Made by a program: the position numbers and the translations under genes
The notes under the pieces: model-generated
Told to the model about the DNA's origin: nothing
The model's input: the letters and a program-made list of their open reading frames with translations, nothing else
The model's database searches: none
Assembly: GCF_900143645.1 (NCBI RefSeq)
Contig: NZ_FRFD01000017.1
Span: 1-64,000 of the forward strand
From: Anaerocolumna xylanovorans DSM 12503
Lineage (GTDB): Bacteria; Bacillota; Clostridia; Lachnospirales; Lachnospiraceae
Reading direction: 5' to 3'
DNA length: 64,000 nt
Part shown: positions 25,807 to 34,079 of the stretch, one piece after another
Layout of the letters: each line of letters opens with the position of its first letter
Numbering within the stretch: position 1 is the first letter of the stretch

Positions 25807-26750
25807 CTTACTATTTGCCTTTTTGCACTGATTGCGATTCTGGCTTCTTCCATAATCCTTTCAGCCGTGAGTCCGTATTTTAAATACAGCTCTTCCTGAG
25901 AACCAGATTCTCCAAAACGGTCATTTACGCCGACTCTTCTGATAGGAACCGGATGATCCTGCCCTATAAGTTCAGCTACCGCTCCGCCAAGTCCTCCTGC
26001 TTTCATATGATCCTCTGCAGTTACTATGGCGCTTGTTTTGGATGCATATTCAAGAAGCAGTTTGTCATTCATGGGTTTAATGGAATAAACGTTTAGAACT
26101 GCGGCACTTATTCCCTCCTCCTCCAGTGCCCTGGCAGCCTTTAGAGCCGGCTCAACCATCATTCCGCAGGCAGCTATGGTAACATCCTTTCCGTCCAAGA
26201 GAACATCTGCTCCCCCCGGAATAGAAACCTTATCCTCAAAATAGATATCTTCTGCCATATCTCTTCCCAGTCTTAAATAAGCAGGTCCGTCATACTTCAT
26301 CATGGCATCAACAATTGATTTGGTTTCCGTCACATCTGCTGATACAAATACTTTAAAGTTCGGCAGCATCCTCATTATGGCAATATCCTCTAATGCCTGG
26401 TGAGTAGCACCGTCCTGTCCTACACATAGACCGCTGTGTGTAGCAATAATCTTAACATTTAGATTAGGATAGGCTATTGACTGCCGTATCTGTTCAAAGG
26501 GTTTCTCTGAAACAAACATTGAAAAACCTACTACTACAGGTATTAATCCTGTTGCTGCCATACCTGCTGCTGTGGAGAGCATGTCTGCTTCACTGATTCC
26601 CATGCCGTACATTCTATCCGGATATGTAGCAGTAAACTTCGTCAGACTTAACGCTCTTGCCGAGTCAGCGTTTAAGACCACAAGATTAGGATAGTTTTCT
26701 GCATTCCTATTAAGTGCTTCAAGCAAAACAGCTCTGAATGATCTTTTCAT
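25803..26750 (-). CDS. Transketolase, C-terminal (pyrimidine-binding/transketolase C) subunit
   Basis: The 315-residue C-terminal half has the central transketolase domain (ISEADMLSTAAGMAATG, with the catalytic Glu of the TPP site) and the conserved HSGLCVGQDGATHQALED (~127-144), then the C-terminal domain from ~195. In most bacterial operons the N-terminal gene comes first; here the C-terminal subunit is first in the operon. The ATG at 26750 follows AGAGG; a longer reading adds 38 residues made of hairpin sequence and is rejected. It is the promoter-proximal gene of an eight-gene leftward operon. Confidence 0.92.
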   Translation of the reverse strand: MKRSFRAVLLEALNRNAENYPNLVVLNADSARALSLTKFTATYPDRMYGMGISEADMLSTAAGMAATGLIPVVVGFSMFVSEKPFEQIRQSIAYPNLNVKIIATHSGLCVGQDGATHQALEDIAIMRMLPNFKVFVSADVTETKSIVDAMMKYDGPAYLRLGRDMAEDIYFEDKVSIPGGADVLLDGKDVTIAACGMMVEPALKAARALEEEGISAAVLNVYSIKPMNDKLLLEYASKTSAIVTAEDHMKAGGLGGAVAELIGQDHPVPIRRVGVNDRFGESGSQEELYLKYGLTAERIMEEARIAISAKRQIVS

Positions 26751-26765
26751 ATTAACCTCTTTTCT

Positions 26766-26833
26766 GAATATACAATTATCAATTGTATATTCGTTTATTG
26801 GTAGTTGAAAAAACAGCTTTTGTTTTTTCAAAC
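26766..26833 (-). repeat. Two-hairpin leader before transketolase C-subunit gene
   Basis: On the minus strand there is GTTTGAAAAAACA/TGTTTTTTCAAC with loop AAAGC, then GAATATACAATT/AATTGTATATTC, directly before the ribosome binding site. Stems are perfect or nearly so. The first hairpin resembles GTGTGAAAA hairpins of the larger dispersed element. Confidence 0.6.
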
Positions 26834-26982
26834 TAACCCTTTTGCATATTACAATTATGCACATATTGCATTACTTTCTTTCACTCCACATTTCGTTTTT
26901 ATTTCTGGATTACGCTTTAAGTATATATTTATCTTTCAATATAAACAATGCGCATATTATACGAATTATCGTCTTTATTATT

Positions 26983-26995
26983 GTGCATTATGCAC
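26983..26995. promoter_or_regulatory. Palindromic site between sugar operon and RpiR gene
   Basis: GTGCATTATGCAC is a 13-base perfect palindrome (six-base arms, one central base). A related weaker site, ATGCA-CATAT-TGCAT, lies at 26857-26871. Both sit in the 370-base spacer between divergent transcription units and may bind the RpiR-type regulator. This is positional inference. Confidence 0.35.
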
Positions 26996-27023
26996 TATTA
27001 TATATTTATTTTTCTCTTGTATA

Positions 27024-27051
27024 TTGAATTTTTTCCAAATTAATGTATAAT
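27024..27051 (+). promoter_or_regulatory. Promoter of RpiR-family regulator gene
   Basis: TTGAAT (27024-27029), a 16-base spacer and a perfect TATAAT (27046-27051) lie about 70 bases before the start codon of the regulator. Confidence 0.65.
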
Positions 27052-27120
27052 GATAGCAGATGAACAGCTTCATTTTTCATTTATATAAATGGTTTTAATG
27101 TGTATGGGAGGAATTTTAAT

Positions 27121-28005
27121 ATGGGTACTATCGAAAACAAAAGAAACATTCTGGCCACAACCCAGTTTCTTTTATCCAGTTTCTCATCGGCAGAGCGAAA
27201 AGCCGCCGATTATGTACTGGCCAATCCCCAGGAGGTTTCAGCAATGTCCCTCCAGGAATTTTCCAAGAAATGCGGCTGCGGACAAGCTACTATTATGAGG
27301 TTTTGCAGAACCATCGGAGTTTCCGGCTATTCTGAAATGAAAGAATTGCTGGCTGCCCAGCTTTCAGAGCATACCGACACCAGAGAGCCCATAGCTATAA
27401 AACCCGATATCGGCATGACTGAAATTGTAGAGAATATATTTGAAATTAATATCATGACATTAAGAAGAACCCTGGATATTGTGGCTATTAAGGATTATGA
27501 AGCCGCCTGCGACGCAATCATCCGGGCCAAGCGGATTGTATTCCTTTCTTTGGGAGATGCCATTCTTCCCTGTGAATTCGCAAACAGGCGCTTTCGCCGT
27601 ATCGGTCTGACTTCTTACGTGGACAGTGACCCGGATATGCAGCTTATCAATGTATGCAATATGTCTAAAAACGATGTTGCCATAGCCGTATCCCACACCG
27701 GCAGCAGCAGACATGTGGTGGAAGGCATTAAGCTTGCAAAACAATTCGGTGCAACCACCATCTGCATTACCCAGATGGGAAAGTCAGAGCTTACAAAATA
27801 CAGTGATATCAAGCTTTACAATGTTACTACCGACACTACTGCCGGGAAAGAAATTATCGCAAGGCGCATTGCAGAGCAGGCTATTCTGGAAGCTCTATGC
27901 ATGGGTGTCGTCTCCAGGATGCGCAAAACTGCCGAAGAAAAGATGCTAATTACAGCCAGGGGGCTGCGTGTAAATAAGTTAAAAAGCAAAACTCCCAGGG
28001 ATTAA
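27121..28005 (+). CDS. MurR/RpiR family transcriptional regulator
   Basis: The 294-residue protein has an N-terminal RpiR helix-turn-helix (~10-85; SLQEFSKKCGCGQATIMRFCRTIGVSGYSEMK) and a C-terminal SIS sugar-phosphate-binding domain (~125-260) with AIAVSHTGSSRHVVEGIKLAK. It senses a sugar phosphate and controls sugar genes. It is divergent from the kinase/transketolase/ABC operon and most likely regulates it, while the ROK regulator at the other end may control the isomerase side. The start at 27121 follows GGGAGG by nine bases. Confidence 0.88.
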   Translation: MGTIENKRNILATTQFLLSSFSSAERKAADYVLANPQEVSAMSLQEFSKKCGCGQATIMRFCRTIGVSGYSEMKELLAAQLSEHTDTREPIAIKPDIGMTEIVENIFEINIMTLRRTLDIVAIKDYEAACDAIIRAKRIVFLSLGDAILPCEFANRRFRRIGLTSYVDSDPDMQLINVCNMSKNDVAIAVSHTGSSRHVVEGIKLAKQFGATTICITQMGKSELTKYSDIKLYNVTTDTTAGKEIIARRIAEQAILEALCMGVVSRMRKTAEEKMLITARGLRVNKLKSKTPRD

Positions 28006-28049
28006 AAACCATCACTCCATCAACGCCGCTCCATTTTGGAGTAAAAGAA

Positions 28050-28094
28050 GGGCTGCTTGCATTTTGACCGGATTAATCAAAATACAAACAGCCC
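28050..28094. terminator. Intrinsic terminator between convergent genes
   Basis: GGGCTG...TTGCATTTTGA pairs with TCAAAATACAA...CAGCCC around a short loop. It separates the rightward RpiR gene and the leftward ABC exporter gene. Confidence 0.65.
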
Positions 28095-28103
28095 GTTATA
28101 TAT

Positions 28104-29858
28104 TTATTGCAATTGCAATTCATACAGCTTTCGATAGATTCCATTTTGGTTTAGTAATTCCTGATGGGTTCCGCTCTCCCTCAACCTGCCCTTATGCATT
28201 ACCATGATGATATCTGCATGCTGTATGGTAGAGAGCCTGTGGGCTACCATAATGGTGGTCCTTCCCGTCATAAGTTTTTCTAACGCTTCCTGAATAAGCT
28301 GTTCCGTCTCAGTATCAATATTCGCTGTAGCCTCATCCATAACCAGAATAGCCGGGTCGAAAGCCAGGGTTCTGGCAAAGGACAAAAGCTGCCTTTGTCC
28401 GGCAGAAAGGGTACTGCCCCTTTCCGTTACCGTTTCTTCATAGGTATTATTTAACTCTTCAATAAAATGGTCTGCATTGACATATCTTGCAGCACTTTTA
28501 ATTTCTTCCTCCGCAATCTCTTCATTCCTAAGGCGGATATTACTCTTGATATCACCAGTAAAGAGAAACACTTCCTGCTGTACCTGTCCGATTGCTCCTC
28601 TTAGCTGGTCCGTATCCATATCCTTAATATCCACGCCATCTATGGTAATACGGCCCTTCTGGATATCATAATACCTGCCGATAAGGTTCAAAATCGAGGA
28701 CTTGCCGGCACCTGTAGCTCCCACAAAGGCAGCTCTCTGCCCAGGCTCTATCACAAAGCTTACATCCTTTAGTATCCAGTTCTCTTCCTCATAGGCAAAC
28801 CAGACATGGTCGAATTCTATCCTCCCCCTGATAGCAGACAGCATTGTGGGACTTTCTTTTTTTACCACCAGCGGCTCTTCATCCAGAATGGTAAAGATTT
28901 TCTCCGCACTGGCCATGGCTGACTGGAGAGTTCCTATCTGTTCGGATAATTCCTGAATCGGATCAAAAAAGGAACCAATATACTGGATAAAAACATAAAG
29001 GGTCCCAATTGTAATCGCGCCCTTAATAACAGCGCTTCCGCCTACCCCAATAATAATTACCATAGCAATAACAGAAAGCATGTAGATGGAGGGACGGAAA
29101 ATGGCAAATACCATCATTTCCCGAAAGTTTGCTCTCAATAAGTCTTTGCTTTTCTCTTCGAACTCCTTCTGCTTTTCCTTTTCCCTTACAAATATCTGTA
29201 TTATCTTCATCCCTGATAAATGTTCGGAAAGATAGGTATTAATAGCAGTAAGTCTGGTTCTTACCTGCCTGTAGGTCTTTCTTGATATGTGGGTAAATAA
29301 GGAGGTAAGGGCAATAATTACAGGGATCAGTAAAAAGGCATAAAAGGAAAGCCTGACATTAAGGCTTAGCATCACCACAGCAAGGCCTATAATCTTAACA
29401 ACATTTTTAATCATCTTAACCAGGATATTGGCATACATATCATTCAGTGCCTCTACATCATTGGTTACCCTGGTTACAAGCCTTCCCACTGGCGTAATAT
29501 CAAAGAACCTTAAGGATAATTTTTGTATGTGCTCAAAGACCTCCTGACGGATATTGTAGATAATATTCTGCCCTGTTAAGGACAATATCCAGGTCTGGAG
29601 GAAATTGCAGACAAAACTTGCCAGCAGCACCAAAAGATAGATAAGTGCTATATGCCTTACTCCGGAAAAATTCTTCTTCGTAATAAATTCATCAATTACC
29701 TGTCCTACTAAAATCGGGCGGTACAGTTCCAGCCCCGTAATGCATAATACCAATATTAAGGAAAAGGCTACCCAGAGCCAATAGGGCCCTGCATATGCCA
29801 GCAGCCTTTTCAGCACATTCCGTTTCTTACCGGTGCCATATTCTAATGTTTCTTCCAT
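28104..29858 (-). CDS. ABC transporter, fused permease/ATPase (exporter half, second of pair)
   Basis: The 584-residue half-transporter has six membrane spans (~15-320) and a C-terminal ATPase. The ATPase has Walker A GATGAGKSS (~382-390), a signature reading STLSAGQRQLLSFAR, Walker B ILVMDEATANID and the switch His in MVAHRLST. Note LSAGQ instead of LSGGQ. It presumably forms a heterodimer with the upstream half-transporter, as in YheI/YheH or LmrCD-like multidrug exporters. It lies 64 bases after that gene. The substrate is unknown; drug or lipid export are options. Confidence 0.88.
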   Translation of the reverse strand: MEETLEYGTGKKRNVLKRLLAYAGPYWLWVAFSLILVLCITGLELYRPILVGQVIDEFITKKNFSGVRHIALIYLLVLLASFVCNFLQTWILSLTGQNIIYNIRQEVFEHIQKLSLRFFDITPVGRLVTRVTNDVEALNDMYANILVKMIKNVVKIIGLAVVMLSLNVRLSFYAFLLIPVIIALTSLFTHISRKTYRQVRTRLTAINTYLSEHLSGMKIIQIFVREKEKQKEFEEKSKDLLRANFREMMVFAIFRPSIYMLSVIAMVIIIGVGGSAVIKGAITIGTLYVFIQYIGSFFDPIQELSEQIGTLQSAMASAEKIFTILDEEPLVVKKESPTMLSAIRGRIEFDHVWFAYEEENWILKDVSFVIEPGQRAAFVGATGAGKSSILNLIGRYYDIQKGRITIDGVDIKDMDTDQLRGAIGQVQQEVFLFTGDIKSNIRLRNEEIAEEEIKSAARYVNADHFIEELNNTYEETVTERGSTLSAGQRQLLSFARTLAFDPAILVMDEATANIDTETEQLIQEALEKLMTGRTTIMVAHRLSTIQHADIIMVMHKGRLRESGTHQELLNQNGIYRKLYELQLQ

Positions 29859-29922
29859 ATTCTACCCCGTTCTAAGCGCATATTACTATGATTAAAATAA
29901 TCCCGCCATAATGAATCCAAAA

Positions 29923-31671
29923 TCATACGGCTTCCAGCTGCTTTTCCAACTGCTGTTTTTCATACATTCTGGCATAGATACCATCTTGTTTTAAAAGTTC
30001 TTCATGGGATCCGTACTCTGCCATTTCCCCGTTATCAAGGATCAGGATCCGGTCTGCATTCTGCACGGTAGATATTCGGTGTGCTATCATGATAGTAGTT
30101 TTACCGGCACGGTCCCGCTTTAAGTTTGACAATATCTCTTCTTCTGTATTGGTATCCACCGCAGAAAGAGCATCATCCAAGATAAGTATCGGCGCATCCT
30201 TTAGCAAAGCTCTTGCAATGGAGCTTCTTTGCTTTTGCCCTCCTGAAATGGTAACCCCCCTCTCCCCTACCAGAGTTTCATACTGGAGAGGAAATTCTAT
30301 AATATTGTCATGGATGCAGGCGGCTTTTGCTGCCTCCTGCACCTTAATCATCTCGTTTCCTGTGGTACCAAAGGCAATGTTATTGCGGATAGTATCCGAG
30401 AACAGGAAATTATCCTGGGGCACATAGGCAATGTTTTCCCTAAGGGTCTTTAGGGGAATCCTGTTGATATCATGCCCGTCTATGGCAATCATTCCAGGCT
30501 CCGTATTATATAAACGAAGGAGAAGATTAGCAATGGTGGACTTACCGCTTCCTGTTCTTCCAAGCACCGCTAAGGTAGTGCCTTTTTCAATATCAAGAGT
30601 AATGTCTTTCAGAACTTCTGATGTTACCTCGGTAAAAGCAAAAGTAAGACCGCAAAAGCTGATATCGCCTTCCAGGCTTTCAACAGGCAGCACATCCTCC
30701 CCATCAAAAATCTCCGGTTTCTCTACGAAGATCTTTTGTATTCTCCTTGCAGAAGCAATTCCCTGGGAGATAAAGGTAATGCTGTCTCCTGCTGCCAGCA
30801 TGGGCCATACCAGCATACCGACATACTGGTTAAAGGCAATAAAACGCCCCAGGGTAATCTCTCCCTGAATTACCAGATATCCGCCGTAAAGCAGGGTAAT
30901 AAGGCTGGAAATTCCGATAACGATATCCAAAAGAGGAATCACCGTTGCCTGAATTCTTACAACTCCCATGTTCTTATCCTTATTCTCCTTATTTGCCCTG
31001 GCAAAGGCGGCAATTTCTTTTCTTTCCTGAACAAAGGCCTTGATTACCCTTACACCGGATATACTCTCCTGTGCCATGTCAGAAAGGTCGGAAAAGGCTT
31101 TTTGCTTCTCATCAAATCTTTTTTCAATGGATTTTCCGTAAAATACTCCTCCTACCGCAATAAATACCAAAGGTATGGCAGCAAGAAGTGTCAGCCCTAG
31201 GTTCACATGGAGTATCATTTTGCACAGCACCATAACTGTCATGATAACCGCATCAAAGGTGCAGATAACTGCCGGTCCCGCTGCCATACGGATAGCATTT
31301 AAGTCATTGGTAAAGTGGGCCATCAAGTCCCCTGTCTTATTCTTATTGTAATAGCCCATGGAAAGAGTCTCCAGGTGGGCAAACATATCATTCCGTAAAT
31401 CACATTCTATATTTCTGGCAGAGCCAAAGATAAAATAACGCCAGGCAAATCTTCCGACAGCCAAAATAATTCCCACAATAAGTATCTTTACAATACCGTT
31501 AAGAAGCCCGTCCATTCCAATAGTCTGCATTTCCAGTCCGTCAGTAATATCCCCGGTAAATTGGGGTATGTAAAGGCTTGCAAAATCCACTATAAACAGG
31601 GTAAGCACTCCCAAGGAATAGGACAGCCAGTATTTCTTTATATGTTTTACTATTTTATTCGCTTCTTTCAT
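29923..31671 (-). CDS. ABC transporter, fused permease/ATPase (exporter half, first of pair)
   Basis: The 582-residue half-transporter has six membrane spans and an ATPase with Walker A GRTGSGKST, the canonical signature VTISGGQKQRSSIARAL, Walker B LILDDALSAVD and IAHRISTVQ. Walker B ends in Asp where Glu is the usual catalytic residue (DDALSAVD), so this half probably holds the degenerate site of an asymmetric heterodimer with the neighbouring half. The start at 31671 follows GGGAGG by eight bases. It is divergent from a ProXp-like gene. Confidence 0.88.
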   Translation of the reverse strand: MKEANKIVKHIKKYWLSYSLGVLTLFIVDFASLYIPQFTGDITDGLEMQTIGMDGLLNGIVKILIVGIILAVGRFAWRYFIFGSARNIECDLRNDMFAHLETLSMGYYNKNKTGDLMAHFTNDLNAIRMAAGPAVICTFDAVIMTVMVLCKMILHVNLGLTLLAAIPLVFIAVGGVFYGKSIEKRFDEKQKAFSDLSDMAQESISGVRVIKAFVQERKEIAAFARANKENKDKNMGVVRIQATVIPLLDIVIGISSLITLLYGGYLVIQGEITLGRFIAFNQYVGMLVWPMLAAGDSITFISQGIASARRIQKIFVEKPEIFDGEDVLPVESLEGDISFCGLTFAFTEVTSEVLKDITLDIEKGTTLAVLGRTGSGKSTIANLLLRLYNTEPGMIAIDGHDINRIPLKTLRENIAYVPQDNFLFSDTIRNNIAFGTTGNEMIKVQEAAKAACIHDNIIEFPLQYETLVGERGVTISGGQKQRSSIARALLKDAPILILDDALSAVDTNTEEEILSNLKRDRAGKTTIMIAHRISTVQNADRILILDNGEMAEYGSHEELLKQDGIYARMYEKQQLEKQLEAV

Positions 31672-31753
31672 CCAAAAAACCTCCCTTATCTTCCGCACAT
31701 CTATTTATTATGGAGTAATTCAGAGAGGATTTCAAGCGTTATTTCACAACTCA

Positions 31754-31782
31754 TTTACACTTTACCTTTAACGTGCTAAACT
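31754..31782 (+). promoter_or_regulatory. Promoter of ProXp-like gene
   Basis: TTTACA (31754-31759), a 17-base spacer and TAAACT (31777-31782) lie 20 bases before the start codon. The leader would be short and unstructured. Confidence 0.4.
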
Positions 31783-31801
31783 ACAACAAAGGAGGACAGC
31801 C

Positions 31802-32356
31802 ATGAGTGACTTTTATATTGATCCTGTTATGTATACAACAAGACCTTCCGGGGAGGGACGTCTCCAAAAAGAGATAAGGGTGTATGACCTGCTTGAAAAG
31901 CTGCAAATTCCCTTTATCCGGCTAGACCACGATGTTACGCCTACCATTGAGGCCTGCCATGACATTGATAAACTTCTTGCTATTAATATTTGCAAGAACC
32001 TATTCTTATGCAACTCACAAAAAACAAAATTTTATCTCTTATTGATGCCAGGTGATAAAAAGTTCAAAACCGCCGAGTTGGGACGCCAGATTAACAGCCC
32101 AAGACTTTCCTTTGCTCCGGCTGAATATATGGAAGAACATCTTGACATCACGCCCGGCTCTGTCAGTGTACTGGGACTGATGAATGACAGGAATAACCGG
32201 GTGGAGCTGTTGGTTGATGAAGACGTCTTAAAAGAAGAATACTTCGGCTGCCATCCCTGTATTAACACATCCAGCCTTAAGCTTAAAACTTCTGATTTAA
32301 CAGATAAAATCCTTCCCTTTATTCATCATACAATAACGGCGGTAAAGTTACAGTAA
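31802..32356 (+). CDS. Prolyl-tRNA deacylase-like editing protein (YbaK/ProXp family)
   Basis: The 184-residue protein matches the free-standing prolyl-tRNA synthetase-associated domain. Its features are HDVTPTIEACHDIDKLLA, a K in CKNLFLCNSQKTKFYLLLMPGDKKF, TPGSVSVLGLMNDR and FGCHPCINTSSLKLKTSDL. Such proteins (PrdX, ProXp-ala) hydrolyse alanine or a related amino acid mis-attached to tRNA-Pro in the cytoplasm. AAAGGAGG lies eight bases before the ATG. The next gene follows after 67 bases, perhaps in the same transcript. Confidence 0.85.
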   Translation: MSDFYIDPVMYTTRPSGEGRLQKEIRVYDLLEKLQIPFIRLDHDVTPTIEACHDIDKLLAINICKNLFLCNSQKTKFYLLLMPGDKKFKTAELGRQINSPRLSFAPAEYMEEHLDITPGSVSVLGLMNDRNNRVELLVDEDVLKEEYFGCHPCINTSSLKLKTSDLTDKILPFIHHTITAVKLQ

Positions 32357-32423
32357 TATTGTTCCGGTGCAAGCGGTATAATAATATAGGCTAAAAGAAG
32401 TTTAAAAAGAATGGGGGATGTTA

Positions 32424-32870
32424 ATGAAGATATTAGTCGATGCGGATGCCTGCCCGGTAAAGAGCATCATAGAAAATGTGGCTAAAAGCCTTAATATAAA
32501 GGTCCTTATGGTGATCGACACCAGCCATATATTAGAATCAGATTATTGTGAAATACTACAAGTCAGCAAGGCGCCGGATGCCGTGGATATCGCCCTTATC
32601 AACCGCACCAAAGAGGGAGATATCGTAGTAACACAGGACTATGGTGTTGCCTCCATGGCCCTTGGAAAAAAGGCTTACGCCATCAATCAAAACGGCAAAT
32701 ATTATACCGAAGAAAATATTGACCTCATGATGTTTGAACGGCATCTTGCCGCAAAACAAAGAAGAGCCGGAGGCCGCATCGGCACCATCAAAAAGCGTTC
32801 CAAAGAAGATGATCTTCATTTTGAAACCGCCTTTCTAGGGTTGTGCAGCCAGGCTCTCCTAAAAGGATAA
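32424..32870 (+). CDS. DUF188 family protein (YaiI/YqxD)
   Basis: The 148-residue protein starts MKILVDADACPVK, a hallmark of the YaiI/YqxD family. It has VVTQDYGVASMALGKKA (~72-88) and a basic RRAGGRIGTIKKRSKEDD segment (~113-130). The acidic N-terminus and fold relate it to PIN/NYN nucleases, but no activity is established for the family. The start at 32424 is preferred because GGGGG lies six bases upstream; an ATG two codons earlier is too close to it. It ends 12 bases before the convergent transporter gene, with no obvious terminator between. Confidence 0.85.
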   Translation: MKILVDADACPVKSIIENVAKSLNIKVLMVIDTSHILESDYCEILQVSKAPDAVDIALINRTKEGDIVVTQDYGVASMALGKKAYAINQNGKYYTEENIDLMMFERHLAAKQRRAGGRIGTIKKRSKEDDLHFETAFLGLCSQALLKG

Positions 32871-32882
32871 TTGCTTTTTAAG

Positions 32883-33509
32883 TTATGCCCTGCTCTCTCT
32901 GGCGTTTCTCTTTACAAAAGCATCCAGAGCCCGTGCAATGGCTGTTCCAATAACAAAGCAGGTAACTGCCTCTACCAGACCATTAATTCCTACAAAGGCA
33001 ATTACAAACTGAAAGATATTTCCGCCTCCAAGGCTCTCTGAAATGCCCTGGATATAATCACTGCGGTAAAAAAATGCTAGCAGCGCTGTCATAAAGAATA
33101 GGGTATTAAGTAAGGCTCCGCTAAGGCTTGCCGCAGGATAAGCAATTTCTTTCAGGCCGCTCTTTCTTAACCCAATAAATATAAGGCCGGAAAGCCATCC
33201 CATCAGAATACGCGGTATCAGGCAAACCACAAAGGTCGCTACCGGATTAATGCCAAGAAGTGCGGCACCAAAGGGGCTCATGCCAAAGCACTGGATAAAG
33301 CTTGTGATACCAAATACTCCGCCTAAAAAAGCTCCGGCGGCGGGCCCGGCTACAATAGCTCCTACCGTAACAGGTATAACAATCAGCGTAATCTCGAGTC
33401 CAAAGGTTTTAATATATCCAATAGGGGTAAATGCCATCAGAATAATAATGGCAGTCAGTAATGCTAATTGTGTTAATTTTTGTGTATTTACTCCGGTTTT
33501 TGTTTTCAT
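32883..33509 (-). CDS. ECF transporter S component (substrate-binding membrane subunit)
   Basis: The 208-residue protein has five or six membrane spans and the N-terminal LALLTAIIILMAFTPIGY motif typical of ECF S components, with GPAAGAFLGGVFGITSF (~60-76). It binds a vitamin or similar small molecule outside the cell and works with a shared energising module (EcfA/A'/T) encoded elsewhere. The overall layout resembles pantothenate- or folate-type S components, but the substrate is not decided. The start at 33509 follows AGGAGG by seven bases; a longer reading adds 28 polar residues and is rejected. Confidence 0.82.
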   Translation of the reverse strand: MKTKTGVNTQKLTQLALLTAIIILMAFTPIGYIKTFGLEITLIVIPVTVGAIVAGPAAGAFLGGVFGITSFIQCFGMSPFGAALLGINPVATFVVCLIPRILMGWLSGLIFIGLRKSGLKEIAYPAASLSGALLNTLFFMTALLAFFYRSDYIQGISESLGGGNIFQFVIAFVGINGLVEAVTCFVIGTAIARALDAFVKRNARESRA

Positions 33510-33635
33510 TTGAATTCCTCCTTGCTTCTCTCTTATTATTCTTCGTTTTTCACTTAAATATGTTTCCGGTTCTGCTGTTATTGTTTTATCCATCTTAACC
33601 TGATATTCATGGCCTTACCGCCAAAAAATCAATTT

Positions 33636-33932
33636 TTAACAAAAAACGCTGTCTGCCTCACGGATTACCGGTAACCTCAAGGCATAACAGCGTTCTTTTT
33701 CTATGTAACTTTGCTGTTTATGCCAAAGCACAACAGCAGAAACTAAAAATTCGCTTACTCGTTTTCCTTTAGTTCCCGCCGTTCTTACCGCCCGGTCAAG
33801 ACTGTTAAGATTCCCAAAACAATAAACAGAAGTGCTTTTCTTTCCTGCCCTTATTCTACCGCCCCATATGCCAGGTACAGTGAATGGTTTCAGGATGGAA
33901 CAGCCGGAAAAAGGGGTATCCCCTCTTGCCAT
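33636..33932 (-). CDS. Hypothetical 98-residue protein
   Basis: The ORF has an excellent ribosome binding site (AGGAGGAG, five bases before ATG), which is the main support. The product is basic, has no signal peptide or membrane span, and I do not recognise it. Its last 17 codons are formed by a strong terminator-like stem-loop, which is unusual and suggests the frame may be incidental or the gene truncated. Alternatively the region is an untranslated RNA upstream of the ECF gene. It would be transcribed in the same direction as the ECF S component. Confidence 0.35.
   Translation of the reverse strand: MARGDTPFSGCSILKPFTVPGIWGGRIRAGKKSTSVYCFGNLNSLDRAVRTAGTKGKRVSEFLVSAVVLWHKQQSYIEKERCYALRLPVIREADSVFC
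33640..33700. terminator. Terminator-like stem-loop
   Basis: AACGCTGT...CTGCCT (33645-33658) pairs with AGGCATAACAGCGTT (33680-33694), with an inner TTACCGGTAA palindrome. An A run lies on the left and a T run on the right, so it could work on both strands. It overlaps the end of the 98-codon ORF and precedes the ECF gene. Confidence 0.65.
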
Positions 33933-34079
33933 AGCAACTCCTCCTTATGTTTTTGTTCTTTTATTTTAGCTTTAATTAATAAAAATAGCAAGAAAAAATT
34001 TTCGGCCAGGATAAATCACGGTAGTGTTTTGAAAAAAGTTAATGTATAATAAAGCAAACCAATATCAATGGGGGATATT

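Noticed and set aside
26751..26864. Longer N-terminus for the transketolase C-subunit
   Set aside because: The extra codons are the hairpin leader, and the ATG at 26750 has its own ribosome site.
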